Below are positions 17,704 to 27,234 of a DNA stretch of 64,000 nucleotides, in pieces. This stretch comes from Bradyrhizobium embrapense (GTDB lineage Bacteria > Pseudomonadota > Alphaproteobacteria > Rhizobiales > Xanthobacteraceae). The translations under genes and the position numbers were made by a program. The notes under the pieces were generated by a model. It was not told where the DNA came from and searched no databases. It was given only the letters and a program-made list of their open reading frames with translations. Position 1 is the stretch's first letter. Each line of letters starts with the position of its first letter. The stretch spans positions 496,001 to 560,000 of the forward strand of contig NZ_LFIP02000003.1 in the NCBI RefSeq assembly GCF_001189235.2, written 5' to 3'.

Positions 17704-18708
17704 ATGCGTAAATTCATTTTGGCCGCGGCGTCGATCGCGGCCTTGACCTTTGTCGGGCAGGCCTCGGCGCAGTCGCCGATCGTCATCAAGTTCAGCCACG
17801 TGGTGGCCTCGGATACGCCGAAGGGCAAGGCGGCAGACAAGTTCAAGGAACTCGCCGAGAAGTACACCTCCGGCAAGGTGAAGGTCGAGGTCTATCCGAA
17901 CTCGACGCTCTACAAGGATAAGGAAGAGCTCGAAGCGCTGCAGCTCGGCGCGGTGCAGATGCTGGCGCCATCGAACTCGAAGTTCGGCCCGATCGGCATC
18001 AAGGAATTCGAAGTCTTCGATCTGCCCTACATCCTCCCCGACCTGAAATCGCTCCGCAAGGTCACCGACGGTCCGCTCGGCGCCCAGCTGCTCAAGAAGC
18101 TGGATTCCAAGGGCATGACCGGTCTCGCCTACTGGGACAACGGCTTCAAGCAGATGAGCGCGAACAAGAAGCTGGTCGCGCCCGCCGACTACAAGGGACT
18201 GAAATTCCGCATCCAGTCGTCGAAGGTGCTGGAGGCCCAGTTCCGCGCGCTCGGTGCGATTCCGCAGGTGATGGCGTTCTCCGACGTCTACCAGGCGCTG
18301 CAGACCGGCGTGGTCGACGGGCAGGAGAACACCTGGTCGAACATCTACACCCAGAAAATGCATGAGGTGCAGAAGTACGCGACCGTCACCAATCATGGCT
18401 ACATCGGCTACGTCGTGGTCGTGAACAAGAAGTTCTGGGACGGCCTGCCGGCCGACATCCGCGACCAGCTCAACAAGGCGATGAAGGAAGCCACCGAGTT
18501 CGGCAACAACCAGTCGGCCAAGGAGAACGAGGACGCGCTCGCCGAGATCAAGAAGGCCGGCAAGACCGAGATCGTCAGCTTGACGCCGGAGCAGGACGAG
18601 GCGATGCGCAAGGCGATGATGCCGGTCTACAAGGACGTCGCCTCGCGCGTCGGCCAGCCGCTGATCGACGAATTCCTCAAGGAAACGGGCCGCAGCCCGA
18701 TGAACTAA
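17704..18708 (+). CDS. dctP: TRAP transporter substrate-binding protein DctP
   Basis: Periplasmic binding subunit of 334 residues with a signal peptide ending QASA (about residue 23). It shows IKFSHVVASDTPKGKAADKFKELAE at the mature start, the NSTLYKDKEELEALQLGAVQM segment and the conserved GLKFRIQSSKVLEAQFRALGA region with the carboxylate-binding Arg. A C4-dicarboxylate such as succinate or malate is the likely ligand. The ATG at 17704 with GGGAGGA is the clear start. It is followed by dctQ and dctM in a complete operon. Confidence 0.93.
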   Translation: MRKFILAAASIAALTFVGQASAQSPIVIKFSHVVASDTPKGKAADKFKELAEKYTSGKVKVEVYPNSTLYKDKEELEALQLGAVQMLAPSNSKFGPIGIKEFEVFDLPYILPDLKSLRKVTDGPLGAQLLKKLDSKGMTGLAYWDNGFKQMSANKKLVAPADYKGLKFRIQSSKVLEAQFRALGAIPQVMAFSDVYQALQTGVVDGQENTWSNIYTQKMHEVQKYATVTNHGYIGYVVVVNKKFWDGLPADIRDQLNKAMKEATEFGNNQSAKENEDALAEIKKAGKTEIVSLTPEQDEAMRKAMMPVYKDVASRVGQPLIDEFLKETGRSPMN

Positions 18709-18859
18709 GGCGTGATCCGGAAAGGCGGACACCGGCTTTCCGATCATGCCCAACAAATCGCGGATCTGAACCGCAAATCCAACGAATGCTGCGGCCGCAT
18801 GAGGCCGCGGACCGGGTGCCGTGGCCGGTTGCCGCATCAGGCCATGACAGGGGAGATCA

Positions 18860-19432
18860 ATGCTGCTGAAAATTCTGGACCGGCTCGAGGAAATCATCAT
18901 CGCGAGCCTGATGGGCGCTGCGACGCTTCTCACCTTCATCACGGTGGTGCACCGCTTCCTGGTCGACGTGCCGGTGCTCTATCCGTATCTGTTCGGCATC
19001 AACCTCGCGTGGTCGCAGGAACTGTGCATCTACATGTTCATCTGGATGGCGAAGTTCGGCGCCGCCTATGGCGTGCGCACCGGCATCCATGTCGGCGTCG
19101 ACGTGCTGATCAACCGCCTCAATGATTTCTGGCGCAAGCGCACCATTACCTTCGGCCTGCTCGGCGGCGCGCTGTTCACCGCGATCGTCGGCACCATGGG
19201 CGCCAAGTTCGTGTTCGAGCTGATGCACACCGACCAGGTCTCGCCGGACATGGAGATTCCGAGCTGGATCGTCTACGCCTGCATTCCGCTCGGCTCCTAT
19301 CTGATGTGCTTCCGCTTCCTCCAGGTGTGCTGGACCTATTGGAAGACCGGCGAGCTCCCGCACCATGACGCCTCCCATGTCGATGGCGTCGAGACCAGCA
19401 AGACCGCGCCCGTCGCGCTCGGAGAAGCGTGA
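18860..19432 (+). CDS. dctQ: TRAP transporter small permease DctQ
   Basis: Membrane protein of 190 residues with four predicted helices and the family motif NLAWSQELCIYMFIWMAKFG, followed by GIHVGVDVLI. It forms the permease with DctM. The ATG follows GGGAGATCA. The 151-base gap after dctP contains a GCGGCC/GGCCGC hairpin, which could lower or stabilise expression relative to the binding protein. Its stop codon overlaps the dctM start. Confidence 0.92.
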   Translation: MLLKILDRLEEIIIASLMGAATLLTFITVVHRFLVDVPVLYPYLFGINLAWSQELCIYMFIWMAKFGAAYGVRTGIHVGVDVLINRLNDFWRKRTITFGLLGGALFTAIVGTMGAKFVFELMHTDQVSPDMEIPSWIVYACIPLGSYLMCFRFLQVCWTYWKTGELPHHDASHVDGVETSKTAPVALGEA

Positions 19433-20715
19433 TGAGCGCCGCACTTATTTTCGGACTGCTGTTTGCCCTGATGCTGACGGGCATGCCGATCTCGATCTCG
19501 CTCGGCCTCACCGTGCTCACCTTCCTGTTCACCATGACCGAGGTGCCGATCGAGAGCGTCGGCTTGAAGCTGTTTTCGGGCCTCGACAATTTCGGCATCA
19601 TGGCGATCCCGTTCTTCATCCTGGCCGGTACCTTTCTGACCCGCGGCGGCGTCGCGCGGCGCATGATCGCGTTCACCACTTCGCTGGTCGGGCATCTGCC
19701 CGGCGGCCTTGGGCTGGCCGGCGTCGCAGCCTGCGCGATGTTCGCGGCGATCTCGGGCTCGAGCGTCGCCACCGTGGTCGCGATCGGCTCGATCATGATG
19801 CCGGCGATGGTCGATCACGGCTATCCGAAGCGGTTCGGCGTCGGCGTGATCTCGACCTCGGGCGCGCTCGGCATCCTGGTGCCGCCCTCGATCATCTTGG
19901 TGCTCTACGGCGTCTCGACCAACACCTCGATCGGCGCGCTGTTCATGGCCGGGATCGTGCCGGGCGTGCTGCTCGCGCTGATGCTGGCCGCGGTGACCTT
20001 CTTCGTCGCGCAGCGCAATGGCTACCCGAAGATGCCGCGGGCGACCATCGGCCAGCAGTTCAAGGCGTTCCGCGAAAGCATCTGGGGCCTGTTGCTGATC
20101 GCGATCGTGCTCGGCGGCATCTATGGCGGCATCTTCACGCCGACCGAAGCAGCCGCAGTCGCGGCGACCTACGCCTTCTTCATCACCGTGTTCGTCTACA
20201 AGGAGCTGAAGCTCTCCGAGGTGCCGAAGGTGCTGCTGCAGGCGGCGAGCATGAGCTCGATGCTGCTCTACATCATCACCAACGCGGTGCTGTTCTCGTT
20301 CCTGATGACGCACGAACAGATCCCGCAGGAGATGGCGGCCTGGATCATCGACAAGAACTTCTCGGTCTGGATGTTCCTGCTGGTCGTCAACGTCATCCTG
20401 CTGCTCGCCGGCAACGTGATGGATCCGTCGTCGATCCTCCTGATCATGGCGCCGATCCTGTTTCCGCTGGCGACCAAGCTCGGCGTGCATCCGGTGCATC
20501 TCGGCATCCTGATGATCGTCAACACCGAGGTCGGGCTGTGCCATCCGCCTGTCGGGCTCAACCTCTACATCGCGAGCAGTATCGCCAAGATGGGCATCAG
20601 CGAGATCACGATTTCGGTCCTGCCATGGCTGTGCGCGATGCTGGTGTTCCTCGGCCTGATCACCTACGTGCCGGAGATCTCGCTGTGGCTGCCGCGGCTG
20701 CTGGGAATGATTTAG
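19432..20715 (+). CDS. dctM: TRAP transporter large permease DctM
   Basis: Twelve-helix sodium-coupled permease of 427 residues. It has GLDNFGIMAIPFFILAG and the SGSSVATVVAIGSIM segment near the middle of the N-terminal half, NVIDPSSILLI-like NVMDPSSILLI, and the C-terminal HPVHLGILMIVNTEVGLCHPPVG motif. The ATG overlaps the dctQ stop by one base (TGATG); a GTG three bases earlier is also possible. An intrinsic terminator follows at 20730. Confidence 0.94.
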   Translation: MSAALIFGLLFALMLTGMPISISLGLTVLTFLFTMTEVPIESVGLKLFSGLDNFGIMAIPFFILAGTFLTRGGVARRMIAFTTSLVGHLPGGLGLAGVAACAMFAAISGSSVATVVAIGSIMMPAMVDHGYPKRFGVGVISTSGALGILVPPSIILVLYGVSTNTSIGALFMAGIVPGVLLALMLAAVTFFVAQRNGYPKMPRATIGQQFKAFRESIWGLLLIAIVLGGIYGGIFTPTEAAAVAATYAFFITVFVYKELKLSEVPKVLLQAASMSSMLLYIITNAVLFSFLMTHEQIPQEMAAWIIDKNFSVWMFLLVVNVILLLAGNVMDPSSILLIMAPILFPLATKLGVHPVHLGILMIVNTEVGLCHPPVGLNLYIASSIAKMGISEITISVLPWLCAMLVFLGLITYVPEISLWLPRLLGMI

Positions 20716-20729
20716 CGATAACCGGAAAA

Positions 20730-20753
20730 CCAAAGCGCGATTCCGCGCTTTGG
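20730..20753 (+). terminator. Terminator of the dctPQM operon
   Basis: CCAAAGCGCG and CGCGCTTTGG form a perfect 10-bp stem with a 4-base loop, followed by ATGTTTCTG, 14 bases after the dctM stop. Confidence 0.7.
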
Positions 20754-20874
20754 ATGTTTCTGACCGGCAATGAAGCGGATTACATCTTGGTAAGAGAGGT
20801 TTCTCTGTCCAATCTGTAAGTTGAAGGCGAGGGGCGGCGGCAGCATCCTCAGGCAACCTTCAAAGGAGGTTCGG

Positions 20875-21456
20875 ATGAAGAAAGTTCTGCTTGCCGGTAT
20901 CGCAGCGCTCACGATTGCCGGTTCGACCGCGGTCTATGCCCAGCATCGCCCGTGGTTCCATGGCCAGACGCGGATGAGCCCCGAGGATCGGGCCGCCTTC
21001 CTCGACGCGCGCATTGCCGCGGTGCACGCCGGGCTGAAGCTGACCGCCGATCAAGAGAAGCTGTGGCCGCCGGTCGAAGCCGCGGTGCGCGACTTCGCCA
21101 AGATGCGGCTCGATCGCGCCAATGCGCGGATGGCCGCGGAGAAGTCCGATGCGGACCAGGCGCAGAAGCCGGACGATCCGGTCGCGCGGCTGCGCGAGCG
21201 CGCCGACAACATGGCCGCGACCGCGACGTCGCTGAAGAAGATCGCCGATGCCGCCGACCCGCTCTACAAGACGCTCGACGACAACCAGAAGCGGCGGCTG
21301 ACCATGCTCACCCACATGGAAGGGCGCGGTTTCGGTGCCGAGGGCTGGCGTCGCCATCGTCTCGAGCGCGGCATGGACCGCTGGGAGCATGACGGCCGCG
21401 ACCATCATTTCGACCGCGATAACGGTCCGGATCAGGAGCGCTCCGGCCGGCTCTGA
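20875..21456 (+). CDS. LTXXQ-motif periplasmic protein (Spy/CpxP-like), copy 2
   Basis: Secreted protein of 193 residues with signal peptide MKKVLLAGIAALTIAGSTA and the signature LKLTADQEKLWPPVEAAVR. The segment IADAADPLYKTLDDNQKRR matches the same position in copy 1. The C-terminus is rich in His, Arg and Asp (HRLERGMDRWEHDGRDHH), absent from copy 1 and possibly metal-binding. AAAGGAGGT immediately upstream is an almost ideal ribosome site and fixes the ATG. A terminator follows. Confidence 0.88.
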   Translation: MKKVLLAGIAALTIAGSTAVYAQHRPWFHGQTRMSPEDRAAFLDARIAAVHAGLKLTADQEKLWPPVEAAVRDFAKMRLDRANARMAAEKSDADQAQKPDDPVARLRERADNMAATATSLKKIADAADPLYKTLDDNQKRRLTMLTHMEGRGFGAEGWRRHRLERGMDRWEHDGRDHHFDRDNGPDQERSGRL

Positions 21457-21491
21457 GAGCCAGCCTCCGGCAGCCTTGCCAAGCCTATGAA

Positions 21492-21514
21492 AGGCCGCCG
21501 GAATTCGGCGGCCT
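21492..21514 (+). terminator. Terminator of LTXXQ gene copy 2
   Basis: AGGCCGCCG and CGGCGGCCT form a perfect 9-bp stem around GAATT, followed by CTCGG. The stem resembles those at 14837 and 15128. Confidence 0.65.
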
Positions 21515-21621
21515 CTCGGCTGTCAGAAAGTCGGGAAAAGTTGCGCCAGCTTGCTGGACATCGCGGAATCGCTTTGCTAAACGACGGCCTCTCTTGCGAG
21601 GGTCATTCCGGAACAAGTTCC

Positions 21622-21697
<76 letters not shown>

Positions 21698-21754
21698 AGC
21701 TTTTCAATAGCTTAGGTTAGCCCTCGTAGTCGTCATTCCGACAAACGGCCGCGT

Positions 21755-22068
21755 CTATTCCGACAAACCGGCTGCTTTTGTTCGCTCCGCGCGGCGTTTC
21801 CTGGTGCCCGAGATCAGCTGCTTTCGCGTGCGTTTTGCATAGGTCGGCAATTGCCGGGCCGACCTGTGGCGGCCGGCGGCTCGCAACTCCGCGTCGGTGA
21901 GGTCGCTTTCGGCTCCGTCGGTGAAGCCGCCATGGCGAAACGAGGTGAATGGAAGTTCGGGTCGAATGCCGGCTGCGGCCACGATGTCCTTAACGACGCT
22001 GCGCAGGTACCGCAGATCCTTGCGCTCGGTGATCCATGGTAGTGGAGTACGCGACTTGCGGTGCGCAT
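21755..22068 (-). pseudogene. C-terminal remnant of a tyrosine recombinase (phage-type integrase)
   Basis: About 100 codons of an open frame with no proper start resemble the catalytic end of a tyrosine recombinase: TPLPWITERKDLRYLRSVVK, then FTSFRHGGFTD (conserved Arg-His box), and RHRSARQLPTYAKRT, which carries the box His and a candidate nucleophilic Tyr. The N-terminal two thirds are missing. Homology stops near 22068, where a different gene fragment on the other strand begins. Its place beside tRNA-Lys suggests it is what is left of an integrated element. Confidence 0.75.
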
Positions 22069-22074
22069 GATCCC

Positions 22075-22227
22075 GCCCTGCTTGAGATGGGCATACCTGT
22101 CACGCTGTATACCGGATACGACGCAAGTAATCTGCCGGAGAAGTATGCGCATGTTCCGGTGGTGACCAAGCCACGAGATTGTGCAGAGGCTCTCGACCTC
22201 CTTTCCAGGCAGATGGCGGCCACCTAG
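22075..22227 (+). pseudogene. C-terminal fragment of a response-regulator receiver domain
   Basis: About 50 codons encode GIPVTLYTGYDASNLPEKY and HVPVVTKP, the beta4-alpha4-beta5 part of a receiver domain including the conserved Lys-Pro, then a final helix and stop. The phosphoacceptor Asp half is absent. An ATG at 22036 is in frame, but the first residues do not look like a receiver. It abuts the integrase remnant and the two together mark a deletion or recombination junction. Confidence 0.6.
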
Positions 22228-22363
22228 AAGTTTACTCGTGACGCCTGGGCCGTTGCGCGGCCTTCTAGCCCCTTCCAAAGATCGCGGTCGAGGTCGCAAC
22301 GCAACACAGGAACCGCCGAGTTTCCCTTGCATTGGTGCCAAGAAATTATGTTGGTCCCTTGTG

Positions 22364-23437
22364 ATGCAACCTGATGTCCGGAAGGGCATGCCCTCCGTCA
22401 AACTTTCGCGCGAGGAATTCGAGCAGCGTTACCGCAGCCGGTTCAAGGATTCTGCGTTTGAGCCTTTGCAGCGGGAGATTAATGCGATCGTCGCCGCGGC
22501 GTGGGACGCCTATAGTCATTCGCGCAAGGCGCCTCGGACACGCAAGGCAGGGCCCAAATTCGCCGATCCAACCTACGACATCGCCGCTGACTGGCTGGCT
22601 GCGCGCCAAGCGATCGTGGCGGCTCAAGAACAACATGAATCGCTAGAGGAGCCCGCGCGAATTCTCATTGTCAACGGGTCGTCCCGCAGTGAGCACACCT
22701 GTCCTGGCGAAATGTCGAAGACGTGGCGGCTCGTCGAGCTGGCCGAGCCAGTGTTTCGACATATGGGCTTTGTCGTCGACATACTCGATCTCTCGAGACT
22801 GACCTCCGAATTCGGCAAGCACATTCATCCCTGCAAGTCGTGCGTTGCGACCGCGATGCCGCTCTGCCATTGGCCGTGTAGCTGCTACCCCAATTATTCG
22901 CTGGGACAAACCGACGACTGGATGAACGAGATCTACCCGCTTTGGGTCGCCGCGCACGGAATTCTCATCATCACACCGGTGAACTGGTACCATGCGCCGG
23001 CGGGACTGAAGGCGATGATCGACCGGCTGGTCTGCGCCGACGGAGGAAATCCCGATCCATCCTCGACGCACGGCAAGCGGGCAGACGAAGCCAAGGCGCT
23101 GGAGCTGAAGGGCTGGTCGTATCCGCGCCATCTCGCTGGACGTCACTTCGGCATCGTGGTCCATGGCGACAGCGTCGGCGCCGAAACTCTCCGGCGATCA
23201 CTGTCGGACTGGTTGACCGACATGTGGCTCGTCTCGAGCGGACGCGCCGGGGAGGCGGACGGATATCTCGGCTACATGGAACCATACGCGACCTCGCACC
23301 AGGCGCTCGACAAGGATACGGCGTTCCAGCAGGAAGTCATAAATGCGGCGCACGCGCTCGGAAACGCTGTGAAACTCGCGCGTGCGGGCAGGCTGGAGGA
23401 TCCCGGGGCGGAGATCAACGATCCCAACCCGAAATGA
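22364..23437 (+). CDS. Flavodoxin-fold NAD(P)H-dependent oxidoreductase with N-terminal extension
   Basis: Protein of 357 residues. Residues 1-115 are a charged helical extension not found in simple FMN reductases. From about 118 a flavodoxin-like fold begins with RILIVNGSSRSEHTCPGEMS (FMN phosphate loop), contains a Cys cluster HPCKSCVATAMPLCHWPCSC near 163-182, and ILIITPVNWYHAPAGLKAMIDR. The multiple Cys could bind metal or form disulfides. The start at 22364 is uncertain; ATG at 22388 is an alternative with a purine-rich stretch close upstream. Substrate unknown. Confidence 0.8.
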   Translation: MQPDVRKGMPSVKLSREEFEQRYRSRFKDSAFEPLQREINAIVAAAWDAYSHSRKAPRTRKAGPKFADPTYDIAADWLAARQAIVAAQEQHESLEEPARILIVNGSSRSEHTCPGEMSKTWRLVELAEPVFRHMGFVVDILDLSRLTSEFGKHIHPCKSCVATAMPLCHWPCSCYPNYSLGQTDDWMNEIYPLWVAAHGILIITPVNWYHAPAGLKAMIDRLVCADGGNPDPSSTHGKRADEAKALELKGWSYPRHLAGRHFGIVVHGDSVGAETLRRSLSDWLTDMWLVSSGRAGEADGYLGYMEPYATSHQALDKDTAFQQEVINAAHALGNAVKLARAGRLEDPGAEINDPNPK

Positions 23438-23454
23438 AAAGACAATCCGCCGAT

Positions 23455-24345
23455 TTATGGTTGCCCTGATCCGCCGGCGGATCCGTAGACCTGACCCGTC
23501 GCGTAGCTGGCATCGCCCGCGGCGAGTTGGACGTAGATCGATGCGAGCTCGGCGGGCTGGCCGGGCCGACCAAGCGGCGTGTGGCCGCCGAACTTCTCGA
23601 GCTTCTCCATCGACGCACCGCCGGAGACTTGCAATGGCGTCCAGATCGGACCGGGCGCGACACCGTTGACCCGGATACCCTTCGGACCGAGCTGCTTGGC
23701 CAGCGACTTTACGTAGTTCATGGTCGCAGCCTTGGTTTGGGCATAGTCGTAGAGTTCGGGCGAGGGGTCGTAAGCCTGCTCTGAGGTCGTCCCAATGATG
23801 CATGCACCGGGCTGGAGATGCGGCAGCGCGGCCTTGATGATCCAGAACGGCGCATAGACGTTGGTCTTCATCGTCGCATCGAAATCGTCCGTTGAGACGT
23901 CGAGAATAGAGTCCCGCGACTGCTGCCGCGCCGCGTTACAGACGACAATGTCGAGGCCGCCCAAGCCCTTCACTGCGCGCGCAACCAGTTCCCGGCAGAA
24001 CACTTCATTCCTGAGGTCGCCGGGGATCGCAAGTCCGCGACGGTCTGCCGCCTCGATCAGCGCAATCACGTCCTGTGCGTCCGGCTCTTCGGTCGGGAAG
24101 TAGTTGATAGCAACGTCGGCGCCTTCGCGGGCAAACGCGATTGCCGCCGCACGTCCCATGCCGGAATCGCCGCCTGTGATCAGCGCCTTTCGGCCCGCCA
24201 GCCGGCCCGATCCCTTGTAGCTCGTTTCACCGTGGTCGGGACGCGGCTCCATTTGGCCCGCCAGGCCGGGCCATGGTTGCGACTGCTTCTTGAACGGCGG
24301 TTTCGGATGGAGGTTGGTGGGATCCGTCAAGCTTTCGGCTTTCAT
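23455..24345 (-). CDS. SDR-family oxidoreductase (YhdF/YhxC-like)
   Basis: Short-chain dehydrogenase of 296 residues. A Pro-rich N-terminal extension of about 48 residues is typical of this general-stress-type branch. The NAD(P) motif TGGDSGMGR is at 57-65, followed by VCNAARQQS, the TTSEQAYDPSPELYDYAQTK region with the catalytic Tyr-x3-Lys, and VAPGPIWTPL. Bacillus relatives belong to the general stress regulon (family knowledge); the substrate is unknown. Its stop lies 17 bases from the convergent flavodoxin-fold gene. Confidence 0.88.
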   Translation of the reverse strand: MKAESLTDPTNLHPKPPFKKQSQPWPGLAGQMEPRPDHGETSYKGSGRLAGRKALITGGDSGMGRAAAIAFAREGADVAINYFPTEEPDAQDVIALIEAADRRGLAIPGDLRNEVFCRELVARAVKGLGGLDIVVCNAARQQSRDSILDVSTDDFDATMKTNVYAPFWIIKAALPHLQPGACIIGTTSEQAYDPSPELYDYAQTKAATMNYVKSLAKQLGPKGIRVNGVAPGPIWTPLQVSGGASMEKLEKFGGHTPLGRPGQPAELASIYVQLAAGDASYATGQVYGSAGGSGQP

Positions 24346-24933
24346 CTGTTCGCTTTCCTGCGTGCTCGTTGGGACGATCCTTGGACATCCATCCTTGGAC
24401 GTCGCCGATCTCCGTTCAGCTGGACAACATGTTGCAACGAGATTCGTTGCTGCCGTGCCGCCTCGATGTGGCTGCGGGCTGAAGGCGGCGCCGTCGGATC
24501 AGTGCGCCATGATCGTCTCGGTGGGATCGATCGTCATGTGCTCGGGCAATCGCAGATAGGCCGGGTTGAATCCGGCCAACCGGACCAGGCCATTCCAGTC
24601 AGTGATCGTGATTGTCCGTGAATGCCATTGCAGCAGGTTGCTGCGGCGGAGCACCCGGACAGTGCGGTTGGCGTGAATTGCGGACAGGCTGCTGCTATTG
24701 CCCAGCGTTGGACCGTAGTGACGACGGACCGATCGTGTCATTAACTTATGACATGTCGCGCTGGAACTCGGTCCGGCAACAACAGGTTTTCGGTCGCGTT
24801 GATTGCCGGTGCGATCGTTGGCGTAGGAACGATCGACGTCTGCATACCTTGATGGAGCAGCGAAAACCGGCCCCAGCGACCTTCCGCTGCAACATGCGCT
24901 CGCCGTCGCCGGTGCCAAGCCGGGAGGACAATC
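24346..24933. other. Intergenic stretch, no convincing gene
   Basis: About 590 bases between the SDR gene and the YdeP-like gene, both reading outward. It must hold both promoters. I see only low-quality open frames. A GGAAC-N16-CCTT sequence at 24826-24850 is one base off the sigma-EcfG consensus and is oriented toward the YdeP-like gene. GGGAGGAC at 24923 is the ribosome site of that gene. Confidence 0.6.
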
Positions 24934-27234
24934 ATGGCCAACAGGCGCCGATTGAGTGACGATCTCGAGGTCGAATCCTATGAAGCACCGTCCGGCGGCT
25001 GGGGATCGGTGCGATCACTCGCGACGAGCCTGACCCGCGAGCATGTTCCGATCAAGGGCAGCCGTGTCCTTCTCCATCAGAACAAGACCGGCGGTTTCAT
25101 GTGCGTCAGCTGCGCCTGGGCAAAGCCCGCCGATCCGCGCGTGTTCGAGTTCTGCGAGAACGGCGCCAAAGCGACCACATGGGAGATCACGCACAAGCGC
25201 GTCACGCCCGAGTTCTTCGCAGCAAGGACGGTTACCGAGCTCGAAAGCTGGGATGATCACCATCTGGAGGCGGCCGGCCGGTTGACCCACCCGATGCGCT
25301 GGGACCCGGCCATCGACAAATACGTGCCGATCAGCTGGGAGGCGGCCTTTGCCGAGATCGGGCGTGAGCTGCGGGCGCTACACCCGGACCGCGCTGTGTT
25401 CTACACGTCCGGCCGTGCATCGCTGGAAGCGTCTTTCATGTATGGCCTGTTCGCGCGCGCCTACGGCACCAACAATCTGCCCGACAGCTCGAACATGTGT
25501 CACGAAACGAGCTCGGTTGCGCTGCCGGAAAGCATCGGGGTGCCGGTCGGCACCTGCACGCTCGACGATTTCGACAAGACCGATTGCATCTTCTTCTTCG
25601 GCCAGAACGTCGGCACGTCCAGCCCGCGCATGCTGCATCAGCTTCAGGACGCCGCCCGGCGCGGCGTGCCGATCGTCACTTTCAACCCTTTGCGCGAACG
25701 CGGACTGGAGGAGTTCGTCAACCCGCAAGCGCCCGGCGAGATGATCAGCGACAAGCCGACGCGTATCAGCTCACAATATCATCAGGTCCGGAGCGGCGGC
25801 GATACCGCTGCCATCATGGGCATCGCGAAGGCGTTGCTGGCTTGGGAGGATCGCGCCGACGCGACAAACCCCATAATCGATTGGGCTTTCGTCAACGAGC
25901 ACACCCACGGCTGGGATGAATTCGCGGAAGCCGTAAATCTCTGTGAATGGTCCGAAATCGAAAGACGATCCGGTCTGCAGCGCGATGCGCTCGAAGCCGC
26001 GGCCGCGGTCTACGCGCAGGCCAATGCCGTGATGTTCATTTACGGCATGGGCCTCACGCAGCACGAGCAGGGCGTCGAAACGGTGCAGACCTTGATCAAT
26101 CTGGCACTGATGCGAGGCAATATAGGCAGGCCCGGCGCCGGCATTTGCCCGGTGCGCGGTCATTCCAACGTGCAGGGGCAGCGGACCGTCGGGATCACCG
26201 AGAAGCCGTGGATGGTGCCGGTCGACAAGATCAAGCAGCAGTTCAGCATCGATGTCCCGGAGAACAAGGGCCTGACGACGGTCGAGGCCTGCGCGAAGGT
26301 GATCGACGGTTCGGTGCGGGCGATGGTGCTGCTCGGCGGCAATCTGGTCCGCGCCGTTCCGGAGCATCGGCTGGTCGAACCGGCCTGGCGCAAGCTTCGC
26401 CTGACCGTCAACATCCTGACCAAGTTGAACCGCTCGGCGCTGGTCCATGGTGAGGTGTCGTTCATCCTGCCGTGCCTCGGCCGCATTGAGTTCGACGAGC
26501 AGGCGAGCGGACGGCAGGCGGTGGCGATGGAGGATTCGACGGGCTGCATGCACGGCTCGCGTGCCCAGGTGACGCCGGCCAGCCCGCATTTGCTGTCCGA
26601 GCCGAGGATCATCGCCGAGTTGGCCAAGGCTGCGGCCCCGGGACGCTCGACTGTTCCCTGGGACGAATGGGTGTCCGACTACAGCCGGATCCGCGATGCG
26701 ATCGCGGCGACCTATCCTGATATCTTCCACGACTTCAACGCACGGCTCTGGCAGCCCGGTGGCTTCCACCGGCCGCTCGCCGCGCGTAAGCGGCAATGGA
26801 AGACAAAGACAGGAAAGGCCAATTTCATCGCGCCGACCTCCCTTGTCAGCGATCCCAAGACGGAAACGAAAGATCCCGACGTGGTGCAACTGATCACGCT
26901 GCGCAGCAACGGCCAGTTCAACACGACCATCTACAGCTACGACGACCGACTCCGCGGCATCCACGGCTCGCGCCATGTGGTGCTGATGCATCCGGGAGAC
27001 ATCGCCCGCTTTGCGCTAAAGGAAGGCTCCGTGGTGACGCTGGCCACGGCGGCCAATGACGGCGTGACGCGCGAGGTCGGCGGTCTTCGCATCGTGGCCT
27101 ATGACATTCCTCAGGGCTGTATTGCCGGCTACTATCCCGAATGCAATCCGCTGCTGCCGCTCTGGCACCACGAGAAGAAGGCAAAGACGCCAGCGGCCAA
27201 GTCGATCCCGGTGCGGGTGAGGGCGGAGGCGTAG
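24934..27234 (+). CDS. FdhF/YdeP-family molybdopterin oxidoreductase
   Basis: Protein of 766 residues in the DMSO-reductase superfamily. Near residue 57 it has CVSCAW, the shortened N-terminal Cys motif of YdeP-type proteins. It then shows FYTSGRASLEASFMYGLFAR, NMCHETSSVALPESIG, GRPGAGICPVRGHSNVQGQR and a C-terminal dinucleotide-binding domain (VQLITLRSNGQFNTTIYSYDDRLRG). E. coli YdeP is linked to acid resistance, but its reaction is unknown. No partner electron-transfer subunit is encoded alongside. No Tat signal is visible, so it is cytoplasmic. FdhD and MobA, encoded about 22 kb away, could mature its cofactor. Confidence 0.88.
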   Translation: MANRRRLSDDLEVESYEAPSGGWGSVRSLATSLTREHVPIKGSRVLLHQNKTGGFMCVSCAWAKPADPRVFEFCENGAKATTWEITHKRVTPEFFAARTVTELESWDDHHLEAAGRLTHPMRWDPAIDKYVPISWEAAFAEIGRELRALHPDRAVFYTSGRASLEASFMYGLFARAYGTNNLPDSSNMCHETSSVALPESIGVPVGTCTLDDFDKTDCIFFFGQNVGTSSPRMLHQLQDAARRGVPIVTFNPLRERGLEEFVNPQAPGEMISDKPTRISSQYHQVRSGGDTAAIMGIAKALLAWEDRADATNPIIDWAFVNEHTHGWDEFAEAVNLCEWSEIERRSGLQRDALEAAAAVYAQANAVMFIYGMGLTQHEQGVETVQTLINLALMRGNIGRPGAGICPVRGHSNVQGQRTVGITEKPWMVPVDKIKQQFSIDVPENKGLTTVEACAKVIDGSVRAMVLLGGNLVRAVPEHRLVEPAWRKLRLTVNILTKLNRSALVHGEVSFILPCLGRIEFDEQASGRQAVAMEDSTGCMHGSRAQVTPASPHLLSEPRIIAELAKAAAPGRSTVPWDEWVSDYSRIRDAIAATYPDIFHDFNARLWQPGGFHRPLAARKRQWKTKTGKANFIAPTSLVSDPKTETKDPDVVQLITLRSNGQFNTTIYSYDDRLRGIHGSRHVVLMHPGDIARFALKEGSVVTLATAANDGVTREVGGLRIVAYDIPQGCIAGYYPECNPLLPLWHHEKKAKTPAAKSIPVRVRAEA

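Noticed and set aside
24748..24852. 34-codon ORF with a possible membrane helix before the YdeP-like gene
   Set aside because: No ribosome site and a weak helix; it overlaps promoter-like sequence.
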